Position numbers and translations under genes: made by a program. The notes under the pieces are model-generated. The model had not been told where the DNA came from. It saw nothing but the letters and a program-made list of their open reading frames with translations, and did no database searches. A DNA stretch of 64,000 nucleotides from Rhizobium sophoriradicis (GTDB lineage Bacteria > Pseudomonadota > Alphaproteobacteria > Rhizobiales > Rhizobiaceae): positions 62,001-126,000 of the forward strand of contig NZ_RQIH01000007.1 in the NCBI RefSeq assembly GCF_003939025.1. Direction: 5' to 3'. Positions 53,660 to 64,000 of the stretch are shown here, piece after piece (the first letter of the stretch is position 1; every line of letters starts with the position of its first letter).

Positions 53660-54913
53660 ATGCGGAAATATTCGGTTTTTGCCGTGGCGCGAGAGGCCCT
53701 TCGTGGCCACAGAGGCTGGGAGAAGCAATGGACGTCGCCGGAACCGCGCGCCGAATACGACGTCGTCATCATCGGCGCCGGCGGGCACGGCCTGGGCGCC
53801 GCCTATTATCTCGCCAAGGAGCATGGCATCACCAATGTGGCGGTGATCGAAAAGGGTTGGCTCGGCGGCGGCAATACCGGCCGCAACACCACCATCATCC
53901 GCTCGAACTATCTCTATGAAGAGAGCATGCACATTTACGAGCATTCGATGAAGCTCTGGGAGGGGCTTTCGCAGGAGCTCAATTACAATGTGATGTATTC
54001 GCCGCGCGGCGTGATGATGCTCTCGCACAATATTCACGACCAGCAGTCCTTCAAACGGCATATCCATGCCAACCGGCTCTACGGCATCGACAATGAATGG
54101 CTGACGCCGGAACAGGCGAAGGCCTATTGTCCGCCGCTCGATATCTCCGCCAGCGCCCGTTACCCGATCAACGGTGCGGCACTGCAACGGCGCGGCGGCA
54201 CGGCGCGGCATGATGCGGTTGCCTGGGGTTATGCGCGCGCAGCATCGGACCGCGGTGTCCACATCATCCAGAATTGCGAAGTGACCGGCATCCGCCGTGC
54301 GCCCGATGGGCGCGTGACCGGCGTTGAGACGACGCGCGGTTTCATCGGCGCCAGAAAGATCGGCGTGTCGGCGGCCGGCCACACGACGACGATCATGAAG
54401 ATGGCCGATGTACGGGTGCCGCTGCAGTCGAGCCCGCTGCAGGCGCTGGTTTCCGAGCCGCTGAAGCCGATCTTCCCCTGCGTTGTCATGTCGAACACCG
54501 TGCACGCCTATATCTCCCAGTCCGACAAGGGAGAGCTCGTCATCGGCGCCGGCACCGACCAGTATAATTCCTACTCACAGACCGGCGGGCTGCAGATCAT
54601 CACCCATACGCTCGATGCCATCTGCGAACTCTTCCCGATGTTCCGGCGCGTCAAGATGATGCGCCAATGGGGCGGCATCGTCGACAATACGCCGGATCGT
54701 TCGGCGATCCAGTCGAAGACGCCGGTTCCGGGTCTTTACGTCAATTGCGGCTGGGGCACTGGCGGTTTCAAGGCGACGCCGGGTTCGGCCAATCTCTTCG
54801 CCCATCTGATCGCCCGCGACGAACCGCACAAGTTCAACGCCGGCCTGACGTTGGAGCGTTTCCGCAGCGGCCGACTGATTGACGAGGCTGCTGCGGCGGC
54901 GGTGGCGCACTGA
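53660..54913 (+). CDS. soxB: Sarcosine oxidase subunit beta
   Basis: A 417-residue flavoprotein subunit of heterotetrameric sarcosine oxidase, which demethylates N-methylglycine. The FAD fingerprint YDVVIIGAGGHGLGAAYYL is at about 33-51 (GxGxxG 39-44); the TARHDAVAWGYARA segment carries the histidine (about 184) expected to bind FMN covalently; NCGWGTGGFKATPG is near the C-terminus. AAGGAGAAG stands before the ATG at 53660; the frame upstream is discarded. It is the first gene of soxB-soxD-soxA-soxG and helps use choline, betaine or creatine breakdown products. Confidence 0.95.
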   Translation: MRKYSVFAVAREALRGHRGWEKQWTSPEPRAEYDVVIIGAGGHGLGAAYYLAKEHGITNVAVIEKGWLGGGNTGRNTTIIRSNYLYEESMHIYEHSMKLWEGLSQELNYNVMYSPRGVMMLSHNIHDQQSFKRHIHANRLYGIDNEWLTPEQAKAYCPPLDISASARYPINGAALQRRGGTARHDAVAWGYARAASDRGVHIIQNCEVTGIRRAPDGRVTGVETTRGFIGARKIGVSAAGHTTTIMKMADVRVPLQSSPLQALVSEPLKPIFPCVVMSNTVHAYISQSDKGELVIGAGTDQYNSYSQTGGLQIITHTLDAICELFPMFRRVKMMRQWGGIVDNTPDRSAIQSKTPVPGLYVNCGWGTGGFKATPGSANLFAHLIARDEPHKFNAGLTLERFRSGRLIDEAAAAAVAH

Positions 54914-54980
54914 CGATGGGTGTTTTCGTGCTAACGCTCGCTCCTTTCGTCGCTCACCCCCTCATCCGTCTTTCAGGCAC

Positions 54981-55001
54981 CTTCTCCCCGCTGGGGAGAA
55001 G
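54981..55001. repeat. Short palindromic repeat of the RIME-like family
   Basis: CTTCTCCCC at 54981-54989 pairs with GGGGAGAAG at 54993-55001. The flanks (CACCCCCTCATCCG) resemble the end of the larger repeat at 7474-7615. It sits in the 109-bp gap between soxB and soxD. Confidence 0.65.
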
Positions 55002-55022
55002 AGGAGGAGAAGGAAATCCTAC

Positions 55023-55364
55023 ATGCTGCTGATCCATTGCCCTTACTGCCAGGAAGAGCGCTCCGAGCTCGAATTCCGCGGCGCGGGTGACGCGCATATT
55101 GCGCGGCCCGCCGATATTGCCTCGATCTCGGACGAGGAATTCGAAGCCTATTTCTTTCTGCGCGACAATCCGAAGGGGCTGATATTCGAACGCTGGCGGC
55201 ACATCCATGGCTGCGGACGGTTCTTCAATGCAGTCCGCGACACGGTGAGCGACAAGTTCCTCATGACCTATAAGGCCGGTGAGCCAAAGCCCGTGGTCGG
55301 CGCTGCTGCCGAGAAGCACGCGCCTGTCGAGACATATGAAGCCCTGGAAGGAGAGGCGCAATGA
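55023..55364 (+). CDS. soxD: Sarcosine oxidase subunit delta
   Basis: The 113-residue small zinc-binding subunit of sarcosine oxidase. The N-terminal CPYC (Cys6, Cys9), with His60/His62 and Cys64 in RWRHIHGCGRFF, are the likely zinc ligands. The ATG at 55023 has GGAGGAGAAGG about 10 nt before it. Its stop overlaps the start of soxA as ATGA. A repeat lies between it and soxB. Confidence 0.93.
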   Translation: MLLIHCPYCQEERSELEFRGAGDAHIARPADIASISDEEFEAYFFLRDNPKGLIFERWRHIHGCGRFFNAVRDTVSDKFLMTYKAGEPKPVVGAAAEKHAPVETYEALEGEAQ

Positions 55365-58354
55365 GCGGCGTCAACCGTATCGCCGGCAAGGGGCGCCTGA
55401 CGCCGGCCAAAACCGCGCGCTTCAGCTTCGACGGCAAGAGCTACACGGGGCTGGAAGGCGATAGCGTCGCCTCGGCGCTGATCGCCCACGGCGTGCATCT
55501 TCTGGGACGTTCGTTCAAATATCACCGGCCGCGCGGCATTCTTTCAGCCGGCGCGGAGGAACCGAACGCCCTGATCGACGTCGCTCGGGATGCAGCACGC
55601 AAGCAGCCGAACGTGCGCGCCACTGTGCAGGAAGTCTTCGACGGCATGATCGTCAGCTCGCAGAATCGCTGGCCCTCGCTTGCCCGCGATGTCGGGGCGA
55701 TCAACAATCTGATGTCGCCGTTCTTTGCGGCCGGCTTCTACTACAAGACCTTCATGTGGCCGCGTGCCGCCTGGAAGCACGTCTATGAACCGCTCATCCG
55801 TCGCGCCGCCGGCCTCGGTGTTGCGCCGACGGAAGGCGATCCGGACCATTATGCCAGCCGTTACGCGCATTGCGACGTGCTGGTGGTCGGCGGCGGCGTT
55901 GCCGGGCTTTCGGCGGCGCTGGCCGCGGCCCGGACCGGCGTCAAGGTGATCCTCTGCGACGAGCAGCCGGAAGCGGGCGGTGCGCTGCGCTATGATGCCG
56001 GCGCCAAGATCGACGGGCAGGACGGCTTCACCTGGGCGCAGAAGACCGTGGCGCAGCTGAAGGCGATGGACAATGTCCAAGTGCTGCTGCGCACGACGGC
56101 TTTCGGCTACTACAACCACAATTTCGTCGGCCTTGCAGAGCGCGTCACCGACCATCTCGCCAATCCCCCCCATGATCTGCCGCGCGAACGGCTCTGGCAG
56201 GTCCGCGCCAAGCGGGTGATCCTCGCCAACGGCGCGATCGAACGGCACATGGTGTTTCCGAACAACGACCGGCCGGGCATCATGCTGGCCTCGGCGGCGC
56301 GGACCTATCTCAACCATTACGGCGTCGCCGTCGGCAAGAATGTCGGCATCTACACGGCGCATGACTCCGCCTATGAAGCGGCCTTCGATCTGAAACGAGC
56401 AGGTGTCTCGATCGCTGCGATCGTCGATTGCCGGCAGGCGCCGGGTGCGGCGGTATTGGCGGAGGCACGTGCGCTCGGCATCGACGTGCTGGCTGGCCAG
56501 TCGGTCATCAATACCGCCGGGCGGCTGCGCATCTCGTCGATGACGGTGGCACGCAACGGCGGCGGTTCGCCGCGCAAGATCGCCGTCGATGCGCTGCTGG
56601 TTTCGGCCGGCTGGACACCGTCCGTGCATCTGTTCTCGCAGTCGCGCGGCAAAGTGGCCTTCGACGCTGAGAGCCAGCGTTTCCTGCCCGGCTCCTACGC
56701 GCAGGACTGCCTGTCGGTCGGCGCCTGCAACGGCACCGACGACCTGCAGCAGACGATCGAGGAATCGCTTGCCGCCGGCGAGCTGATGGCGCAGGCCACC
56801 GGCGGAAGCAGCGGCGAGAAGATCGCAATGTCGGCCGAGCAGGCGTTTGAATGGACAGGCGGCATGATCGGTGCCGCCGAAGGCGCCGGGCCGAAAACCA
56901 ACGCCAAGGCTTTCATCGACTTCCAGCACGATGTCTGTGCCAAGGATATCCGCCTTGCCGTGCGCGAGGGCATGCATTCGATCGAGCACATCAAGCGCTT
57001 TACGACCAACGGCATGGCCTCGGACCAGGGCAAGCTTTCCAACATGCATGGCCTGGCGATCGCCGCCGAAATGCTCGGCAAGGAAATTCCGCAGGTCGGT
57101 CTCACCACCTTCCGCGCCCCCTACACGCCGGTCACTTACGGCACGCTGGTCGGCCATTCGCGCGGAGAGTTGTTCGATCCCACGCGCAAGACGCCGCTGC
57201 ATGGCTGGGAAGAAGCCCACGGCGCCGTTTTTGAAGATGTCGGCAACTGGAAACGCGCCTGGTTCTATCCGCGTGCCGGCGAGAACATGCATCAGGCGGT
57301 CGCGCGCGAATGCCGCACAGCCCGAGAGTCGGCCGGTATTTTCGACGCTTCGACACTTGGCAAGATCGAGGTAGTGGGGCCGGATGCGGCGAAGTTCCTC
57401 AACCTCATCTACACCAATGCCTGGGATACACTGAAGCCGGGCAAGGCCCGCTACGGCATCATGACCCGCGAAGACGGCTTCGTTTATGACGACGGTGTCG
57501 TCGGGCGACTGGCCGAGGACCGTTTCCATGTCACGACGACGACCGGCGGAGCGCCGCGCGTTCTTCACCACATGGAAGATTACCTGCAGACGGAATTCCC
57601 GGACCTGAAGGTATGGCTGACCTCGGTCACCGAGCAATGGGCCGTCATTGCCGTGCAGGGACCGAAGGCGCGCGCGATCGTCGAGCCGCTGGTCGAAGGG
57701 GTCGACCTTTCAAACGAGGCCTTCCCGCATATGAGCGTTGCCGAATGCACGGTCTGCGGTGTGCCGGCGCGGCTCTTCCGCGTCTCCTTCACCGGCGAAA
57801 TCGGCTTCGAAATCAACGTGCCGGCCGATTATGGCCAGTCGGTGCTCGAAGCCATCTGGGCCAATGCCGAGCCGCTCGGCGCCTGCGTCTACGGTACCGA
57901 GACGATGCACGTTCTGCGCGCCGAAAAGGGCTACATCATCGTCGGCCAGGATACTGACGGGACGGTTACTCCCGACGATGCGGGTGTTGCCTGGGCCGTT
58001 TCGAAGAAGAAGAAGGACTTTGTCGGCATTCGCGGCCTGCAGCGGCCGGACCTCGTAAAGGAGGGACGCAAGCAGCTTGTCGGGCTTATCACCAAGGATC
58101 CGAAGCTGGTGCTTGAGGAAGGCGCGCAGGTCGTCGCGAACCCGAACGAGCCGAAGCCGATGACGATGCTCGGCCACGTCACCTCGGCCTACTGGTCGGA
58201 AAACTGCGGCCGGTCGATTGCCTTCGCGCTCGTCGCCGGCGGCCGGGCGCGGATGGGTGAGACGCTCTACGTGCCGATGCCGGACCGGACGATCGCCGTC
58301 GAGGTGACGGATCTGGTGTTCTTTGACAAGGAAGGAGGCCGCATCCATGGCTGA
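55361..58354 (+). CDS. soxA: Sarcosine oxidase subunit alpha
   Basis: The 997-residue large subunit. Its N-terminal part has a ferredoxin-like KTARFSFDGKSYTGLEGD, then FAD/NAD-binding DVLVVGGGVAGLSAALAAAR (about 169-188), with the tetrahydrofolate-binding aminomethyltransferase (GcvT-like) domain in the last 380 residues (RYGIMTREDGFVYDDG and FTGEIGFEINVPADY). The enzyme oxidises sarcosine to glycine and passes the one-carbon unit to tetrahydrofolate. ATG at 55361 overlaps the soxD stop. Its own stop overlaps the soxG start by 8 bp. Confidence 0.96.
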   Translation: MSGVNRIAGKGRLTPAKTARFSFDGKSYTGLEGDSVASALIAHGVHLLGRSFKYHRPRGILSAGAEEPNALIDVARDAARKQPNVRATVQEVFDGMIVSSQNRWPSLARDVGAINNLMSPFFAAGFYYKTFMWPRAAWKHVYEPLIRRAAGLGVAPTEGDPDHYASRYAHCDVLVVGGGVAGLSAALAAARTGVKVILCDEQPEAGGALRYDAGAKIDGQDGFTWAQKTVAQLKAMDNVQVLLRTTAFGYYNHNFVGLAERVTDHLANPPHDLPRERLWQVRAKRVILANGAIERHMVFPNNDRPGIMLASAARTYLNHYGVAVGKNVGIYTAHDSAYEAAFDLKRAGVSIAAIVDCRQAPGAAVLAEARALGIDVLAGQSVINTAGRLRISSMTVARNGGGSPRKIAVDALLVSAGWTPSVHLFSQSRGKVAFDAESQRFLPGSYAQDCLSVGACNGTDDLQQTIEESLAAGELMAQATGGSSGEKIAMSAEQAFEWTGGMIGAAEGAGPKTNAKAFIDFQHDVCAKDIRLAVREGMHSIEHIKRFTTNGMASDQGKLSNMHGLAIAAEMLGKEIPQVGLTTFRAPYTPVTYGTLVGHSRGELFDPTRKTPLHGWEEAHGAVFEDVGNWKRAWFYPRAGENMHQAVARECRTARESAGIFDASTLGKIEVVGPDAAKFLNLIYTNAWDTLKPGKARYGIMTREDGFVYDDGVVGRLAEDRFHVTTTTGGAPRVLHHMEDYLQTEFPDLKVWLTSVTEQWAVIAVQGPKARAIVEPLVEGVDLSNEAFPHMSVAECTVCGVPARLFRVSFTGEIGFEINVPADYGQSVLEAIWANAEPLGACVYGTETMHVLRAEKGYIIVGQDTDGTVTPDDAGVAWAVSKKKKDFVGIRGLQRPDLVKEGRKQLVGLITKDPKLVLEEGAQVVANPNEPKPMTMLGHVTSAYWSENCGRSIAFALVAGGRARMGETLYVPMPDRTIAVEVTDLVFFDKEGGRIHG

Positions 58355-58895
58355 TGTTGCAATTCGCAAGCCGGCGCTGGCCGGCCGTCTCGGCGGCTCC
58401 GCCACCGTGCGCCTGACGGTCGCACCGGCCGCGACCCGCGTGGCGCTACGCGCGCCGGCGCAATCGCTCGCAGCACTTTCTTTGGCTCTCGGCCTGTCCG
58501 TACCGACCACGCCGAAAACATCCGGCCGCGCCGGTGCACGATCGGCGCTCTGGCTTGGGCCGGACGAGTGGCTGTTGATCGACGAGGCGGGCGGCGATTT
58601 GATGGCGGCGTGTTCAAGCGCCGGCGCGCTGCATTCGGCGACCGACGTTTCCCACCGCAATGTGGCAATCATCGTTTCGGGACCGGGCGCGGAGCTGACG
58701 CTGGCGGCCGGCTGCCCGCAGGACCTGTCGCTTTCGTCCTTTCCGGTCGGCGCCGCTTCGCGGACCATTTTCGGCAAGGCCGAGATCGTGCTTCTGCGCA
58801 CCGATGAAGAGACGTTCCGGGTAGAATGCTGGCGGTCATTTTCCGACTTCGTCTTTGGCCTGCTCAACGAGGCGGCCCATGATGCCGGCCATTGA
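58347..58895 (+). CDS. soxG: Sarcosine oxidase subunit gamma
   Basis: The 182-residue gamma subunit, a GcvT-C-like beta-rich protein that completes the heterotetramer. It contains RSALWLGPDEWLLIDEAGG and DVSHRNVAIIVSGPGAELTL. ATG at 58347 lies inside the end of soxA and has AAGGAGG about 8 nt before it, so the pair is coupled. The sox operon ends here. Confidence 0.93.
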   Translation: MADVAIRKPALAGRLGGSATVRLTVAPAATRVALRAPAQSLAALSLALGLSVPTTPKTSGRAGARSALWLGPDEWLLIDEAGGDLMAACSSAGALHSATDVSHRNVAIIVSGPGAELTLAAGCPQDLSLSSFPVGAASRTIFGKAEIVLLRTDEETFRVECWRSFSDFVFGLLNEAAHDAGH

Positions 58896-58942
58896 GCGGG
58901 ACCAATCCTGACTGCATAGGGCGCCCATCCGAGGGAGGGCGA

Positions 58943-59344
58943 ATGCTGCATCATGCCTTCCTCGGCGTTTCCGATATAGAGCGGTCGGCGGCATTTTACG
59001 ATGCCGCCCTCGGCGCGCTCGGCTATGTCAGGGTCTGGGATGACATCAGGCCTGGCCAGACGGGACAGGCGGTCGGCTACGGCCTTCCCGGCGGCGGAGA
59101 CAAACTGGCGATCAAACATCGGCCAGAGGGCCAGCCCCCGGCCGGCCCCGGATTTCATCTGGCCTTTGCCGCCCTGAGCCGTGCGGCGGTCGATGCGTTT
59201 CATGCCGCGGCAATCGCGCATGGCGGCCGTGACAATGGCGGTCCCGGTCTTCGACCCCATTATGGCGAGCATTATTATGCCGCCTTCGTCATCGATCCGG
59301 ACGGCCACGCTCTTGAAGCGGTTCTTAATTCCGCGGAATCATAG
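58943..59344 (+). CDS. VOC-superfamily protein
   Basis: A 133-residue glyoxalase/dioxygenase-fold protein: HHAFLGVSDIERSAAFYDAA begins the first half, and YYAAFVIDPDGHALEAVLN ends the second, with the family metal-ligand His and Glu. GAGGGAGGG just before the ATG supports the start. It is on the same strand 47 bp after soxG and could be cotranscribed. The reaction is unknown. Confidence 0.83.
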   Translation: MLHHAFLGVSDIERSAAFYDAALGALGYVRVWDDIRPGQTGQAVGYGLPGGGDKLAIKHRPEGQPPAGPGFHLAFAALSRAAVDAFHAAAIAHGGRDNGGPGLRPHYGEHYYAAFVIDPDGHALEAVLNSAES

Positions 59345-59356
59345 CCGCATCCGGGC

Positions 59357-59845
59357 TTACACGTCCTCGGGACGATCCTTCGGGTCGAACTGGATGATGG
59401 TGATCCACTTGGCCGTCAGCGCCGGCTTCTTCTCGTTTTCGATTTCGATGGTGACGTCGTAGGTGGTCATCAGCATGCCGCCGCCGCGGAAGCGGGCGTC
59501 GGAGAGCAGGAAACGGCCGCGCACGCGGGCGCCGCTTTTGACCGGCGTCATGAAGCGGACGCGATCGAAGCCGTAATTGATGCCCATGGTCTGCTCTCGC
59601 ACTTTGGGCAGGCAGTTGTAATTCATCGCCGAGAGCAGGGACAGTGTCAGGAAGCCATGGGCGATAGTGCCGCCGAAAGGGCTCTCGGCGGCGGCGCGCT
59701 CCGGATCGACATGAATGAACTGGTGGTCATCCGTTGCCCCCGCAAAGGCGTCGATCATCGTCTGGTCGACGGTGATCCAATCCGACAGGCCCGTTTCCAT
59801 GCCGATCAATCCCCGCACGTCGGAGAGTGAAATTTCCGTGCCCAT
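59357..59845 (-). CDS. MaoC-like dehydratase
   Basis: A 162-residue hot-dog-fold protein of the MaoC/(R)-enoyl-CoA hydratase type. The catalytic segment FAGATDDHQFIHVDPERAAA carries the Asp/His pair, followed by FGGTIAHGFLTLSLLSAM. Such enzymes hydrate enoyl-CoA, for example in polyhydroxyalkanoate or fatty-acid metabolism. ATG at 59845 has GAGGAAATGC before it; a longer frame is not needed. The gene is single and convergent with the VOC gene. Confidence 0.9.
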   Translation of the reverse strand: MGTEISLSDVRGLIGMETGLSDWITVDQTMIDAFAGATDDHQFIHVDPERAAAESPFGGTIAHGFLTLSLLSAMNYNCLPKVREQTMGINYGFDRVRFMTPVKSGARVRGRFLLSDARFRGGGMLMTTYDVTIEIENEKKPALTAKWITIIQFDPKDRPEDV

Positions 59846-59937
59846 GCATTTCCTCGTCAGATAAGCCCGCCGCGCCAAAGCCTTATCGTGCATTTATGAC
59901 GATTGCGACAAGGATTTGCGCCAATGGGAGGCGCCGG

Positions 59938-61917
59938 TCATTTTTCTATGAAAAAGGCGACGGAGCGTGGCTCGACGGTGACTCGGGGGCCGGCCTTCTT
60001 CGCACCGGCCGGCGTCAATTGACGCCAGGACGCTTCGCCTTCCAACGGAAGCGTAAAGAGCTCGCGGCTTTCGGAACGATTGAAGAGCACGGCGAGCCGG
60101 GTCCGCCTGCCGCCTGAGGCGCGGTCGCCGGTTGCCAGCAGCATGCCAAGGGTCGGGAGCGACGGCGTCTCCCATTCGGCGACTGTCATCGGTTCGCCCG
60201 ATACCGAGATCCATTCGACGTCGCCATTTCCCGACAGGAAACCCGTTTCTGAAAAGACGGTGAAGCGGCGGCGCAGTCCGGCGACGAAGGCGGTATGGGC
60301 GATGAGATCCTCATCCAATGCCTTCCAGTCGAGCCAGGTGATTTCGTTGTCCTGGCAATAGGCATTGTTGTTGCCGCGCTGGCTGCGTCCGCCTTCGTCG
60401 CCGGCGGTCAGCATAATGCTGCCGCGGCTGGCAAAGAGCGTTGATATCAGCGCCATGACATCCTTTATCCGGCGCTTGCGGATCGAGGGGTAGAGCGTTT
60501 CGCCTTCGACGCCGTTGTTCCAGGAGTGGTTTTCATTGTGACCGTCACGATTGTGCTCGCCATTGGCGTCGTTGTGCTTCCCGGCATAGGAGACGAGGTC
60601 GATCAGCGTGAAGCCGTCATGGGCGGCAAGGAAATTGACGCTGCGCGTCGCTTTGCCGTCGTGACGGGAGAAGATGTCGGAAGAGCCGGCAAGCGCGGTT
60701 GCCAGCGCGCCGGTCTTCCACTGGTCGCCGCGCCAGTAACAGCGCAGGTCGTCGCGGACGCGGTCGTTCCATTCGAGGAAGGGCGGCGGGAAGTTGCCGA
60801 GCTGGTAACCGCCCGGGCCGATATCCCAGGGTTCGGCGATCATGATCCGGTCGGCAAGCACGGTGTCGGCCAGAATGGCGGCAAGTGTTCCCCCATCGCG
60901 CTCGAAGCCTGTCGTGGTTCGGCCGAGCACCGGGGCGAGATCGAAACGAAAACCGTCGACGCCTGAATTGAGCACGAAATGGCGCAGGCTGTCGATGACG
61001 AGACGGCGAACTTCAGGATGGTCGCAGGCAAGCGTGTTGCCGGTTCCCGTATCGTTGACCAGTTCGCCCGGGCAATTCTGGACATGGCGGAAATAATGCA
61101 GGTTGTCGAGGCCGCGCAGCGACAGCGTCGTGCCGTAACGATCGCTCTCGCCGGTATGGTTGAAGACCAGGTCGAGGATGACGGCGATGCCCTCGGCATG
61201 CAGGGCGGCAACGGTCTCGCGCAGCTCCGCCATGCCGCCCGGGGCGAGCCGCGGATCGAGCGCCATGAAGGCGACAGGATTGTAGCCCCAGCCGTTGGTG
61301 AGGCCGAGCGGCGGCAGGTGGCGTTCGTCGATCCAGGCGGTGATCGGCATCAATTCGACGGCATCGACGCCGATCCGCTTCAGATGGGCGACGACGGAGG
61401 GATGGGCTAGGGCGGCGATGGTGCCGCGCTGGGCCTCCGGTATGTCGGGATGGAGGATGGTAAAGGGCCGCACCGCTACTTCGTAAATGAAGCCGCCCGG
61501 TTTGAAGAGTGGCTTGGCGATGACGGCGCGCGTATCTGAGGTGACGATCGCCTTCGGCATCAGGTCCTGGCTGTCTTCGCCATAGACGCCGAGGCGGGGA
61601 TCGTAGCGGAACGGTCGGTCAATCTCCTTGGCGTAGGGGTCGATCAGCAATTTGGAAGGATCGAACCAGAGGCCGTTGTCGGGCGCATAGATGCCGTCGG
61701 CGCGATAGCCGTAACGCGCGCCTGCCTTCAGCCCGTCGACAAAGAGACGATGGATGTGGTTGCTGTCGCGCGCCATCGGCAGGCGCGCGAATTCTCTGGC
61801 GCCGTCATCTTCGAAAAGGCAGAGTTCGATCTGTGCGGCATGATGCGACCACACGGCAAATTCGACGCCGGTTTCGAAGACGATTGCTCCGGCCTGCGCC
61901 GCATTGTTCCCGCGCAT
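59938..61917 (-). CDS. glgX: Glycogen debranching enzyme GlgX
   Basis: A 659-residue GH13 isoamylase-type enzyme that removes the alpha-1,6 branches of glycogen after phosphorylase action. It has an N-terminal carbohydrate module (VEFAVWSHHAAQIELCLFED), the nucleophile motif GVDGFRFDLAPV, the acid/base motif MIAEPWDIG, and AAHDGFTLIDLVSY with the third acidic residue. The ATG at 61917 has GGGGGAAAC just upstream. It is the last gene of glgA-pgm-glgX on the minus strand, 12 bp after pgm, so the operon links synthesis and breakdown. Confidence 0.96.
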   Translation of the reverse strand: MRGNNAAQAGAIVFETGVEFAVWSHHAAQIELCLFEDDGAREFARLPMARDSNHIHRLFVDGLKAGARYGYRADGIYAPDNGLWFDPSKLLIDPYAKEIDRPFRYDPRLGVYGEDSQDLMPKAIVTSDTRAVIAKPLFKPGGFIYEVAVRPFTILHPDIPEAQRGTIAALAHPSVVAHLKRIGVDAVELMPITAWIDERHLPPLGLTNGWGYNPVAFMALDPRLAPGGMAELRETVAALHAEGIAVILDLVFNHTGESDRYGTTLSLRGLDNLHYFRHVQNCPGELVNDTGTGNTLACDHPEVRRLVIDSLRHFVLNSGVDGFRFDLAPVLGRTTTGFERDGGTLAAILADTVLADRIMIAEPWDIGPGGYQLGNFPPPFLEWNDRVRDDLRCYWRGDQWKTGALATALAGSSDIFSRHDGKATRSVNFLAAHDGFTLIDLVSYAGKHNDANGEHNRDGHNENHSWNNGVEGETLYPSIRKRRIKDVMALISTLFASRGSIMLTAGDEGGRSQRGNNNAYCQDNEITWLDWKALDEDLIAHTAFVAGLRRRFTVFSETGFLSGNGDVEWISVSGEPMTVAEWETPSLPTLGMLLATGDRASGGRRTRLAVLFNRSESRELFTLPLEGEASWRQLTPAGAKKAGPRVTVEPRSVAFFIEK

Positions 61918-61929
61918 GTTTCCCCCGGA

Positions 61930-63567
<1,638 letters not shown>

Positions 63568-64000
63568 TCACATGCCTTTCGAGACGAGGCTTGAATAGAG
63601 GGCAGCGTAGCGTTCGGCGCTCTTCTCCCAGGAGACATCCGATTTCATGCCCTGCTTTTGCAATTGGGTCCAGAGTTTTCGGTCCGCGTAAAAGTGCATT
63701 GCACGGCGGATTGCCTGCAGCATGCCCGTTTCCGTCACGGGTGAGAATTGTATGCCGGTTGCCACTTTCGCTGCAAGCGCGGCGTGATTGGCATCGATCA
63801 CCGTGTCATTCAACCCGCCTGTGCGGGCGACGATCGGCACGCAGCCATAGCGCAGAGCGTAAAGCTGGGTCAGGCCGCACGGCTCGAAGCGCGAGGGAAT
63901 GATGATCGCGTCACAGCCGGCCTGCATCAGATGCGACATCGGCTCGTTATAGCCGATCGAGACGCCGATGCGGCCGGGATGACGGCTGGCGGATGCGAGC
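63568..64000 (-). CDS. glgA: Glycogen synthase, C-terminal part, truncated by the window edge
   Basis: The last 143 residues of glycogen synthase, which adds glucose from ADP-glucose to glycogen. The open frame runs off the right edge. The visible part has [20 protein letters not shown], then [10 protein letters not shown] and the [10 protein letters not shown] loop, all characteristic of GT5. A start codon is not visible; the ATG at 63939 is internal. The stop is 6 bp before the pgm start. Confidence 0.95.
   Translation of the reverse strand, partial: LASASRHPGRIGVSIGYNEPMSHLMQAGCDAIIIPSRFEPCGLTQLYALRYGCVPIVARTGGLNDTVIDANHAALAAKVATGIQFSPVTETGMLQAIRRAMHFYADRKLWTQLQKQGMKSDVSWEKSAERYAALYSSLVSKGM

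Noticed and set aside
55544..57637. 697-residue minus-strand frame
   Set aside because: Antisense of soxA, which has a complete set of family motifs.
57710..59308. 532-residue minus-strand frame
   Set aside because: Antisense of soxA, soxG and the VOC gene; no homology is recognised.

Overview
The window looks like chromosomal DNA of a fast-growing Rhizobium (R. leguminosarum/etli type) or a close alphaproteobacterial relative. The evidence is high GC, rhizobial mosaic palindromic repeats, a soxBDAG sarcosine oxidase operon, a glgA-pgm-glgX glycogen block, a split pntAA/pntAB/pntB transhydrogenase, a speF-type leader candidate before ornithine decarboxylase, and many LacI-regulated sugar genes. 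I saw no tRNA, rRNA, CRISPR array, transposase or phage gene. The window cuts xylA at its left edge and glgA at its right edge.

Layout. 1-10971 is carbohydrate uptake and catabolism: the xylA 3' end, a LacI regulator, a ribose/xylose-type ABC transporter (ATPase, permease, binding protein), a TIM-barrel sugar isomerase/epimerase, a Gfo/Idh/MocA oxidoreductase, DoxX and a GH1 beta-glucosidase. Two operator palindromes exactly 21 bp apart lie between regulator and transporter, and a weaker copy precedes the isomerase. 11086-26700 is mixed housekeeping: a CHASE4-GGDEF-EAL protein, trhO, a VOC protein, a CYTH gene overlapping a frameshifted CHAD gene, eda, a NicO nickel/cobalt exporter with its DUF1007 partner, a LysR regulator, ornithine decarboxylase with a long leader, GNAT enzymes, a serine hydrolase and cysE. 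26717-28773 is a zinc-type COG0523 GTPase plus WD40 protein with a Zur-like box upstream. 28922-36769 holds a creatininase-family protein, MarR and LacI regulators, a 2-hydroxyacid dehydrogenase, a class-I glutamine amidotransferase and a TakP-like TRAP transporter whose receptor converges on its membrane subunits.

37163-53378 is rich in signalling: a membrane EAL protein with a degenerate GGDEF site, a FeeM/LuxI-like acyl synthase candidate just downstream, an HWE histidine kinase, a DUF3365 haem-sensor adenylate cyclase broken by a frameshift, a divergent CHASE2 adenylate cyclase, and a FecR protein with a His/Asp-rich tail. Between them lie aa3 oxidase subunit IV with pntAA-pntAB-pntB, a DUF992 protein, a TPR lipoprotein and rpsU. 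53660-58895 is soxBDAG; then come a VOC protein and a MaoC hydratase, and 59938-64000 is glgA-pgm-glgX on the minus strand.

No wholly new multi-gene system stands out. The best leads are the acyl-synthase candidate beside the cyclic-di-GMP protein, the three cyclase/FecR genes (one possibly phase-variable), the broken CHAD gene, the LacI operator set, and the ornithine decarboxylase leader with a 19-codon upstream ORF joined to the gene by ATGA. All calls come from reading sequence and recalled family knowledge; no database search was run.
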